From: Ancistrus triradiatus
Lineage: Eukaryota; Chordata; Actinopteri; Siluriformes; Loricariidae
Reading direction: 5' to 3'
Assembly: GCA_025084515.1 (NCBI GenBank)
Contig: JAJAGP010001973.1
Coordinates: forward strand, 1 to 64,000
Length of the DNA stretch: 64,000 nt
In this document: in pieces, positions 45,090-55,900 of the stretch
Position numbering within the stretch: the first letter of the stretch is position 1
Layout: the number at the start of each line of letters is the position of its first letter
Notes under the pieces: generated by a model
The model's input: the letters and a program-made list of their open reading frames with translations, nothing else
Databases searched by the model: none
What the model was told of the DNA's origin: nothing
Translations under genes and position numbers: made by a program

Positions 45090-45900
45090 CTCCATGTAGA
45101 AAAAAAACCTTTCTGTACAGGTTACTAACTGTAAATTAGGGGAATGTGTGTCAGAAAATACAGACAAAACACAAATATTGTGAAAACATTATTACTAAAA
45201 TGTTCCTTGGTTTAAAAACAGTTCCGTATGAATTGTAATGAAGGCTCCTACGGTGTAAAAGAGTTTCATAGAAATTCTTTTTTTAGGCCTAAATCTCTTC
45301 TGGAATTCAGACACAGTCAGTTCATAATTATGCAAGCCTATCACCGCAAAGACCGGGTTGGTTCAAGTCTCCACGGTGCCTTCAGCTTTGGCCGGGCTTC
45401 TGCATGTTCAGTGCATAAAGACAATGTGCAACCTGACACAGAATCTCAGAGCAAAGGTGTTGGTTGTCATCTTTTCTCTCTATGTAAGAAAAAAAAATCA
45501 CCTTTCTGTATTCTGTACAGGTTACTGTAATATAGGGGGGAGGTGTCAGAAAAAATACGACAAAACACAAATATGATGAAACATATTACAAAATTGTCGC
45601 TTGTTAAAACAGCAGTCGTATGAATTGTAATGAGGCTCCTAATGAGGGGCTCCTAACGGTGTAAAGAGTTTTCATATAGAAATTCTTTTTTTAATAATAG
45701 GCTTAAAATCTCTTCTTCTCTGCCTCCCCCCTTCTGAATTCATGACACAGCAGTCAAATGCAAGCCTATCCCGCAAAGACCCGGTTTCAGTCTCCCACGG
45801 TGCCTTCATCTTTGCCTGGCTCTGCCGGTTCGTTCTAACGAATGTTGCAACATGACACATAATCAGAGCAAGGTGTTCATCTTTCCTCTCTCTACTAAAA
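45090..45900. repeat. Tandem duplication, unit about 400 bp, second copy indel-rich
   Basis: Landmarks recur at a 400-base offset: ctgtacaggttact at about 45113 and 45513, then acaaaacacaaatat, tatgaattgtaatga, atagaaattcttttttta, aagcctat and cacggtgccttca. The second copy differs mostly by one- to ten-base indels. Confidence 0.85.
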
Positions 45901-46139
45901 GTAACTCAAAAGTATTACAACTTTTTTTTTTAACAGTGGGCTCACCACAGGACCCAGTGAACACAGATACCCCTGGAGAACCCCTGGCAGAAAACTCCAG
46001 GTAATCCCACATGGCAGAAAGAAATCAGTTGTCTGGATGGAACCTGTATGAAGGGTACGGGGACAACTTCAACTCCCTCTTTTAAGTTTTAAGTCTATGC
46101 TAAAGACCATTACCTATTTTACGCATGCTTTTGACTAGA

Positions 46140-47050
46140 TTTAGACCAGGTTGCATGGCCTTGGCTTCACTGGGGGACCCGGAGTTCTGGAGGCATGTCT
46201 GCCTGCCTGCATTGTCCCGCTAGCCGGGAAGTGTCGAGGGTGCGGGTCCCTGGCTGAAAACTGGGCTTTCGGTCCTCGTTGAGCTTGACTCCGTGCATCC
46301 TTGCTTAGAATAAGGGCAGAGCTGGGGGTTTCACATAGTCAAGGAGTCTATATGGTGGATCAGAAGACGTTGGGTTGCTGTTTTTTCTGCCTCCCGTGGT
46401 GTTGCCCAATGTCCTCATGTTGATCCCTCTTGGCTGTGTTTCCTACCAGTTCTCTCCTCTTTCTAGCTATGCTGCTGCTATAGCTACTGCTGCCGGGGGG
46501 TCTCATGCTAACAAGCAGGGCAGCGGTGATTTGTTAATAGACACTGTGCTCTTAATCAATAACTAATTACATTTTCTGTTTTTCTCTCCGAGCTGTGTTC
46601 CCGGCAAGTTCCAGCCCCACACATTGATGTTCATCTGGCTTGGAGCTCCACCCAAGCTGCTTCCTGTCATTCAAGCCCAGGCCACCATCATACCCAGGCC
46701 CACTTAATGTCACATGTGCAATACTTCATATTTATTTCGAACCTTGCACTCCATGACTTTAGTTTTCGCTCTTAGATTTAATCAATCCTACGCCGCCCCA
46801 GGGGGGGGGGGGGGGGGGGGGGGGGAAAAAAAGGTTGGGTCCCTTTTTGAGTCTGGTCCTCCTAGGTTCTTGGTCCTCCTAGGTTTCTCCTGTGTAAACT
46901 CATGGAGTTTTTCCTTGCCACTGTCGCCCTTGCCTCAATTTGGGATTGGACGTAGTTATTAGGAGATAATCTGAAACTTGTAAAATTGCTTTTGAGGACA
47001 ATTTGCTCCATTGTAACAAAAGCTGCTATATATAGATTCTGGACTTGAAC
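46140..47050 (+). repeat. Dispersed repeat ending in a shared teleost 3' motif
   Basis: The 3' portion with gtaaactcatggagtttttc and cttgccactgtcgcccttgc, then aaaagctgctatatatag, matches in inverse orientation the copies at 17500-17690 and 62130-62300. The 5' portion lacks similarity to anything else in the window. Confidence 0.5.
46801..46825. repeat. Poly-G run
   Basis: Twenty-five consecutive G followed by seven A. It may be inaccurate in length. Confidence 0.9.
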
Positions 47051-47970
47051 TTGACTGGGGACTCCTCTGAACCAAACATACGAACCGGGTTGGGTCAGTT
47101 GTAACAATGCTGGTTTGTGGGGCAGAACCAACCCAGTTTGTCTCCCAGTTCTGACAAGAGGAGGTTGGAGGGGGTGAGTTTGCCTTTTCGAGTTCCAGGG
47201 CTTGAACAATGAGCTCCAGTTAGCGAGTGCCCTTCCTGGACCTTTTCAGGCATGAGGCAGAAAGACCTCACTGTTACCCCGAGTCAGAAACGGTTCATTA
47301 CTGTGGAAGCACAGGGGTAGGCCAGGATGGAACCAAGATAAACAGCATGGGAGCCTCAAACCTCACAGAGGCAAGATAGGAACTGGGCCTCACACTGCTG
47401 CAGAGCACCTGTTCTAGGTTGCTGAAACCATCCCAGATTGTATCCTGTATCCCGCAACACCCCTGGGTGGTATCGAGGGGTAATGCAGGCTCCCCCATAA
47501 TCAGGATGGCAAATTGGTTGCTGGCTTGCATTCCAGTTTCCTGTTCCAAAGTTCCACCTCTCCAGTTACAAGTGCTTGGTCTGTGCTGAGTGACGCAGAC
47601 CAGGACTGCCACTGGTAACGAACTTGACAGCTCTGATATGTCTGGACTGACAAGGGGACAATTCTTTAGTTACAGGAAGTAGAAATATATTAACAGTTAA
47701 AGTTAAATCGAGGTGGTGATGTGGATGCAACCTTGGCCGGTACCATATGGGCACAAAACAACCAGATGGTGCAAAGTTGCTTCCCACCAGGAAAAGCACT
47801 ATATACTCAGGAAGTCGCCCCATATCAGAGATTGCTCTGGTGGAATAGACATTTATAGAGAGCAACAACGGAATTTTAAGGATACAGGATACCTACACTG
47901 CTGGATTCATACCATGAATGCTGGGACCAAGTACCGAAACCAAGGTCCACAAAACTGATTTATGATTTTT

Positions 47971-47995
47971 TGTTCTTTTTTTTTTTTTTTTTTTT

Positions 47996-48026
<31 letters not shown>

Positions 48027-48042
48027 CTTTTTTTTTTTTTTT
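47971..48042. repeat. Poly-T run with sparse interruptions
   Basis: About 70 bases of nearly pure T interrupted by single G or C. The antisense ORF of lysines is meaningless. Confidence 0.9.
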
Positions 48043-48776
48043 AGACCTCTCTTTGTAAGAGCCCAAGTGGCTAAGTGGCCAGGCAGAGCACTAGTCCCCA
48101 ATGCTGAACCTCTCTGGTTTGGTCCCCACCTCTGGCAACGACAGATCAGTGGGTTATAGAGCTTGTGAAGTTTCTGTTGTTGCATTCTGTATAGCTTATT
48201 ACGTAGCTCTCAGTGTGTATTCACCAGATTGCCTCTTATTAGGACAGAATGTGGGCTGGGTCTTTGTGCTTGCACCATTCAAAGTGCCATGCAGCACTGA
48301 CCAGGGGTGCCCCCACATTACAGGAGGAAATGAACTGATAACTCCAGCAAACAAACTTTTTTGAGTGGATAAACCTTTAAGCTGAGAGAACAGTTTAGTC
48401 CAAAGTATTTTCTATCTGCTTTGAAATATTATGGGATGAAATAGTGACTGTAAAGGTCACTACACTAAGGCAATGGTTCCCAAAGTGTATTGCTAGGTAT
48501 TTGTTACACAGTAAAAATGTAAGATACATAATGCATGTCACTTGTAATAATTCCCCTGAAAAGATTATTTTTAGTTTTATAGGAGTTACAAGCTTTAAAA
48601 TAAATTCCATTGGAGTTCGAAAGAAAAAGACGTACACGTGAGTTGGGGGGGCTCGAAAAGTGTTCTGATCTACAAAAGGGGGGCACTGCAGAAAAAAAAA
48701 GTTTGGGAATCAATGCATATAGGTAATGTTGATGAAAGTATCCTGCAGATTTTCAAAATTCTGTGATAATAATAGT

Positions 48777-49551
48777 GCTGGGCGGTATATATATATACAG
48801 GGTGGGCCATTTATATGGATGGGAATGGTTGGTGATATCAACTTCCTGTTTGTGGCACATTAGTATATGGGAGGGGGGAAACTTTTCAAGATGGGTGTTG
48901 ACCATGGCGACCATTTTGAAGTCGGCCATTTTGGATCCAACTTTATTATTTCCAATGCGAAGGGGGTCATGTAACACATCAAGCTTATTGAGAATTTCAC
49001 AAGAAAAACAATGGTGTGCTTGGTTTTAGCGTAACTTTATTCTTTCATGAGGTATTTACATGTTTATGACCACTTGTAAAATGTGTTCAAAGTGCTGTCC
49101 ATTGTGTTGGATTGTCAATAAACCCTCTTCTCCCACTCTTGACACACTGATAGCAACACCGCAGAAGAAAATGCTAGCACAGGCTTCCAGTATCCGGTGT
49201 TTCAGATGCTGCACACATCTCGTATCTTCACAGCATAGACAATTGCCTTCAGATGACCCCAAAGATAAAAGTCTAAGGGGGTCAGATTGGGAGAGCATTT
49301 CTTCTGCGGTGTTGCTATCAGTGTGTCAAGAGTGGGAGAAGAGGGTTGCATTGACAATCCAACACAATGGGAAGCACTTTGAACACATTTTATAAGTGGT
49401 CATAAACGTGCAAATATCTCATGAAAGAATAAAGTTACAGCTGTTATAGCTGTTGTTTCAGCTGTGCTACCAGTATGGCAGTATATGAAAAATTCATACC
49501 ATACAGGAAATTAAAAACAGTATACTGCATAAATCGGTTTACCACCCAGCA
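48777..49551. mobile_element. Element with GCTGGGCGGTA ends hosting a mariner-type insertion
   Basis: The left end tgctgggcggtat (about 48777) and the right end accacccagca (to about 49551) are inverted. Flanking DNA on both sides carries ataataata. The same left end occurs at 13490. The interior is occupied by the element at 48796. Confidence 0.6.
48796..49440. mobile_element. Mariner-type element with long foldback core
   Basis: The left end tacagggtgggccatttata is a mariner-like terminus. The core is a long inverted repeat: about 49030-49170 pairs with about 49300-49437, including cactttgaacacattttata against ttgtaaaatgtgttcaaagt. No transposase frame remains. Confidence 0.75.
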
Positions 49552-49943
49552 CCAGATAATAATAATTTCTACACAAGATCAGAACGTAGCAGCTCGGCAC
49601 TTTCAGCTGTCAATGGTTGACAGAGGAAGAGGGGAATTAAACCAAAACTGAAGAATTGTGCGTACTATGACCAAAAAAATGCGTTTACAACTTAAAGGGG
49701 CAGATGGGATCTCAGGTTGGGTTTCAATGTGTGGTGAGGCTTATAAAATAACGTTATACCATGAGGTTTGCTTTCTCATTTAAGTGTATCCAGACCACAC
49801 AGGAATGAATGACCCAAAAATGCTGGCATTGCTAACAAAAATGGAAACAGTGCTGGTTAGCTCTATGCTTTATGATTAGCATTGCTTTCCTTAGCCACTT
49901 TGAGTGGAAGCTGTTGAATCAGCCGTTCTTGTTCGTCAGCCGT

Positions 49944-52900
49944 TCAGAAGAAGGCCGGGTTGGTGTGTTCGATGATGCAGCGTTTGCAGTGGCGCTTGAC
50001 AAAGCGCAGTGCCTCCAGGGACACGTCGCAGTCCTGCACATTCAGCAGCTGCAGGTCGAAGCAGTTCGCCGCAACCACCTGCAGGCCGCGGCCCGTGATG
50101 CTCTCGCATGCCTTCAGGCTCAGGCGCTTCAGGTTGAAGCAGTTGAGCGCCAACACCTCCAGCCCGGCGTCCGACACCAGCGGGCACTTTCCAATGTCCA
50201 GACTCTTGAGCTTGGAACAGCTCTTGGCCAGGTGCTCGATGCCATGGTCCGTCAGGCCCTCGCACCCTCGGGCATTCAGGTAGCGCAGCCTGGAGCAGTA
50301 CTTGGCGATGTAGCGCACTCCCACGTCGGTGATCCTCCCGCAGTGCGCTATGCTCAGGTAGCGCAGGTGACCCTCCAGCTTGGCGATCTCTCGCAGGCCG
50401 AAGTCGCTGATGAAGCGGCAATCGCTGACGCTAAGCTCTCGCACTGCGGAACAGTAGATCACGAGGAATCTCAGGCCTTCGTCGGTGAGACGGACGCAGC
50501 GGCGCAGGTACAGGTGAGTGAGCTGCGTGCAATGAGCCGCGATGATGTGCAGGCCTTCGTCCTCCAGCGCAAAGCAATCGCTCATGTCCAGGTAGCGGAT
50601 GGAGATCTGCTGGCCGTGCAGAGGCGAGAGTTTGATGGACGCTTCACGTGTAAGACTGATGCACGTCACCTTCGAGCAGCCTGGACAAGACAGTAAATAA
50701 AGTTGTTTGGTCTATTCTTGTCACAGTACAATCATTAACACACATTATGCATGTATATTTAGTGTATTTCAACATCAAAGGCTATTCAACAACAGACACA
50801 AGGTTCCATCAACACTCAAGATTAAGTCGAGACTATTCATAAATACAGTGGGGCAAAAAAGTATTTAGTCAGCCACTGATTGTGCAAGTTCTCCTATTTA
50901 AAGATGAGAGAGGTCTGTAGTTGTCATCATAGGTACACTTCAACTATGAGAGGCAAAATGAGAAAAAAAATCCAGGAAATCACATTGTATGATTTTTAAA
51001 GAATTTAATTGTAAATCATGGTGGAAAATAAGTATTTGGTCACCCACAAACAAGCACGATTTCTGTCTCTGACAGACCTGTAACTTCTTCTTTAAGAAGT
51101 TCTTCTGTCCTCCACTCGTTACCTATATTAATGGCACCTCTTTGACCTCGTTATCTGTATAAAAGACACCTGTCCACAGCCTCAAACAGTCAGACTCCAA
51201 ACTCAACCATGGCCAAGACCAAAGAGCTGTCGAAGGACACCAGGAAGAAAAATGTAGACCTGCACCAGACTGGGAAGAGTGAATCTACAATAGGCAAGCA
51301 GGTTGGTGTAAATAAATCAACTGTGGGAGCAACTGTAAGAAAAATGGAAGACATACAAGACCATGATAATCTCCCTCAATCTGGGGGCTCCACGCAAGAT
51401 CTCATCCCGTGGGGTCAAAAATGATCATGATAACCGGTGAGCAAAAATCCCAAAACTACAGAGAGGGACCTGAGATGAATGACCTGCAGAGAGCTGGGAC
51501 CAAAGTAAACAAAGGCTATCATCAGTAACACACTACGCCGAGAGGGACTCAGATCCTGCAGGGTCAGGCGTGTCCCCCTGCTTAAGCCAGTACATGACAG
51601 TACACAACCAAAACATCACTGCTCTAGAGGAGATCTGCATGGATGAATGGGCCAAACTAACCAGCTACAGTGTGTGCCAATCTGGTGAAGACTTACAGGA
51701 AACGTTTGACCTCTGTCATTACCAGCAAAGGTTATGTTACAATGTATTGAGTTGAACTTTTGTTATTGACCAAATACTTATTTTCCAACCATAATTTACA
51801 ATTAAATTCTTTAAGAATCCCTACCTACAATGTGATTTCCTGGATTTTTTTTTCTCATTTTGTCTCTCATAAGTTGAAGTGTAGCTATGATGAAAATGAC
51901 AGACCTCTCTCTTTTTCTAAGTAGGAGATCTTGCACAATCAGTGGCTGACTAAATACGTTTTTGCCCCATTCTATACGCTTACTCAGATCAGTGTCAATT
52001 TAGAGCAATCAATTAACCTAATACATGTGTGAGGAAACCAGAGCACCTAGAGGGAACCCAAATGGGCACAGGGAGGATATGCAGACTCCACACAGAAAGG
52101 ACCCAGGCCACTCCACAGTGGGATTGAACCTAGGATTATTTTGCTATGAGGTGACAGTACTATCCACTGAGCCACCATGCCACCCCACATGTCATGCAGG
52201 GTGTTATTGTTAATAAGGACATTTGCATGGCAGTTTGCTTCTAATATTGATTAAAACACAAAGGAGCTGAATAAGAACTGATTAGTTCACAACAGCTACC
52301 TATTACAGCTAACAGGTGTCTTAGGGACAATAGTGGTTAAGGTACTGGACTATGGACCTGAAGGTGCAGGGTTTAAATCCCACCTCTGCCAAGATGCCAC
52401 TACTGGGTGCTTGAGCAAGGCCCATAACCCACAATAAATGTGCGAATGTATCAGTTGCAAGTGGCTCTGGATAAATGGTAAATGCTGTAAATGTAGCCTG
52501 ACACTCATGTGGAAGTAACTCATGTGTGGATCATTTTGAAGTAACCTTCATTAAGGTTAACTGCAGCTTCATTCTGGATCATCAATCAGATGTCTATGCA
52601 CTTAACAATCCAGTGACTCGCAAACGCAATTGTGGTTCGAAAATAAGGAAACAGTTCTGGCGTAGCTCTGCTTCTCATTCAGGTTTCCATTAGCTTTCAT
52701 AATCAGACAGGATTATTCCAGATGTTTCTATTTCAGTTTATCCTTACAAAAATCGCTAAAGGCTATTACAGGAAAGCCATAATGTACTACATGCGTACTG
52801 AGACTGCAGCCACCTCTGCATGGTTTCAGTCTAATTTACCATATGAAAAACACTTTGGAGGGTCAGTTTAATCTGTCTGCACAGGAAAGTAGAGTACGAC

Positions 52901-55900
52901 GAGGAATGCATGACATCATGCTCAGTGTGAAAGTTTCTCCTTGAATCAAACATGTAAAGGGAGGTGATTTAAATACTGGAGAAACATCTGAAAGTTATTT
53001 TTTGCACTGCTGAAAGGTGGGAAGCCTCACAGTCAGCATTAGGGTGTAGAACCAGCATACTTCAACAGAGGGCGCCATGCCAACTTGTGGAAATTACGCT
53101 TCTTGACGGCATATTCCAACAGGAAGTGCAGGAAGTCTGAAATAAAAGACCAGGAAAGCGCTCGAGGAGGCAGAAGATGTTATGAATTTTTAAACACGTA
53201 GGGGATGAAAGTCTGTAGTTTCCTCTGGGGAATCTGATATTGGTGTGAAGGTTGAGAAAGTAAGATAGACAAATGGTCTGCAAGATTCTTTTCCTACATA
53301 AATCCTGTGCTGACAATAGACTATAAATAATCTAAGATAAACCTGACAGTTTCCTCCACAGTGCAGTAGAAACACAGGAACAATCGAGTAACTTCATTTT
53401 CATTTAGCCCTAATATGAAAATCATTTATATATGGGCTTTCAAATGGCTCTTTCTTCTAACGAGCAGAACAGAAGTTCCCAAAGCACCTTAAGATCAGAG
53501 GTCATGGTCCTGCATGGGCTTATTTTTCTCTTGGAAAGCAGAGCATGTGGGACAGAAAGCAGGAGCTATTAATACCTTTCCCAGCTCCAAGAGGAAGTCA
53601 TGGACGTTTCAGAGAAATCTATCAGTGAAAAAAATCCCACAGCTGTCTTCTATGATGAGTAGCGAATAGAGCGGAAACAGCCGCTGCGCTCGGCTCAGGC
53701 CAGACTGGATATACTTCAGACTGTGTGTAGTCTTAAACTTACAACTGATACAATTCCAAGCAGTTGTGGGTTAAGGGCCTTGCTCAAGGACCCAACAGTG
53801 GCAGCTTGGCAGAGGTGGGATTTTAACCCTGAACCAAAGTCCAGTACCTTAACAGCTAAGCCACCACAGTCACAATGCTTGGCTGTTTGGGTTCATCTGA
53901 ATTCGATGTAGGCGATATTTAATTTATGCCTTGTTTGGGGCAGGTAATATTTGATTCTGACCTGGTTTGGCTGCCTAGTATCCAATTCTGAATGTAATTG
54001 GGACTGGAATATACAATGTCAAATCAACAAAAGTTGGGACAGTATGGAAAATGCCAAAAAAACAAAGAAACAAACAAAGAAAACCCCAAACAAACACAAA
54101 AAGAAACAAACATCAAAAACACAGTGTTTCTTACATTTACTTTGACAATTATTTAAATACAGTATGAAGCCAAGATATTTCATATTTTGTTAGGTCAACT
54201 TAATTTCTTTTGTTAATATACATCCATTCCTGCATTTCAGGCCTCCAACAAATTCCAAAAAAACATTGGGGGGGCAATTTAGTTTTGGACTAAGCTGGAG
54301 GAATTTCAGGGCATAAAGGGCAATATCAATAACTGATACAACAACATGGACCCAGGATTACTTTGGCAAACCTTTGTCAAGCAGTACAATACGAAATACA
54401 TTCACAAATGCCACTTAAAACTTTAGTTGGACTGTGGTGGCCAAGCGGTTAAGGTACTGGACTCTGGGCCAGAAGGTCCAGGGTTCAAATCCCACCCCTG
54501 CCAAGCTGCCACTGTTGGGTCCTTGAGCAAGACCCTTAACCCACAATTGCTTGGATTGTAAAACTGTACCAATTGTAAGTCGCTCTGGATAAGGGCATCT
54601 GCTAAATGCTGTAAATGTAAAATGTAAAATGTAAATGTAAATGTAAATGTAGTTCCAAAAAAAGAAGACTTATGTTAAAGATGTCCAGAAGCGGCACTGA
54701 CTTCTCTGGGCTTGGAGGCATCACTCTGGGAAGGACCATCACACAGTGGGAACGTGTACAGTAGTCAGATAAATCAGTATTCCAGATCTTATTTGGAAGA
54801 AATGGAAGCTGTGTGCTCCGGAGAAAACACAAAACGGACCATGCAGACTGTTATCTGCAAGTCCAAAAGCCAACATCTGACATGGTATGGGGTTGTCAGG
54901 GCCCTTGGTCTCCCAGTCTCTTCGAAGACTTTCCAAAACTTTCCAGTACTTTCGTATTTACCCAGTTTAAGGGGTTTCTGCGGACAAACACACTTATGTG
55001 TTCCAAGCAGCTGTGTTAAGCTTCGGAATTATTACCACAACACAGGGCCATTGGCTGAAATGTATGAGTTTATTGATCATGGCTACAATGATGGTGATGG
55101 TGGATAATGACCAATTGCTACAGAGGGACAATGACAAACTGTTCCTAAATGTGATATGAAGAAATGTTGGGCTATCCAAGACATCCTTGCTTGCTGACAA
55201 AAACAATTCAGTCCAGACTTTGTTATGGGTTCTGACCATTGAACATAGTAATTTTAACAAGTAGCATGGCCAAGCAGTCTAAGGTGCTGGATTAAGGCTC
55301 CATTCTTTTCAGGGGCGTGGGTTCGAATCCCAACACTGCCGAAGCAGCACTTTTGTATTTTCGTGTCTCAAGGGTAAGATTTCTGTAGGCATCTGTCCTA
55401 TGGACAAAATCAGTAACGAGTTCTATACAGCTGTGTTATGCTTCACAATAACTTTTATAGGTAGCTTGGCCGAGCAGTCTAAGGCTCTGGATTAAGGCTC
55501 TAGTCTCTTCGGAGACGTAGGTTCGAATCCCACCACTGCCAAACCAGTACGTTTGTGTTTACGCAGCTTAAGGGTAGGTTTTCAGAACAAAAACACTAGG
55601 CACCTGTGTTAAGCTTCACACTAACTTCAATTGGTAGTGTAGCTGAGTGGCCTAAGGTGCTGGATTTAGGTCCAGTCTCTTTGGAGATGTGGGTTTGAAT
55701 CCCATCAGTGCCAAAGCAGTACTTTTGTATTTACCCGGTAATAGGGTTTTCTGTACGTGTGTAGCCTGTGGACAAAAACACTTATGTGTTCTATGCAGTT
55801 GTGTTAAGCTTCGTAATTATTACCATAACACTGGACCATTGGCTGCAATGTATGAGTTTAGTGAACATGGCTACAATGGTGATGGTGGATAACGTCCAAT

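Noticed and set aside
45228..45576. Two overlapping plus-strand ORFs of 72 and 100 codons
   Set aside because: They lie in a tandem-duplicated region whose second copy does not preserve either frame; no homology recognised.
47907..48185. Lysine-rich ORF
   Set aside because: It translates a poly-T/poly-A homopolymer tract.
49936..50421. 161-codon minus-strand ORF in another frame
   Set aside because: A frame-shifted shadow of fbxl7, rich in P, G, A and R with no domain.
49872..50696. 274-codon plus-strand ORF
   Set aside because: It is the antisense of the fbxl7 last exon; the GC-rich, repetitive LRR coding sequence keeps the opposite frame open. The minus frame has clear LRR homology.
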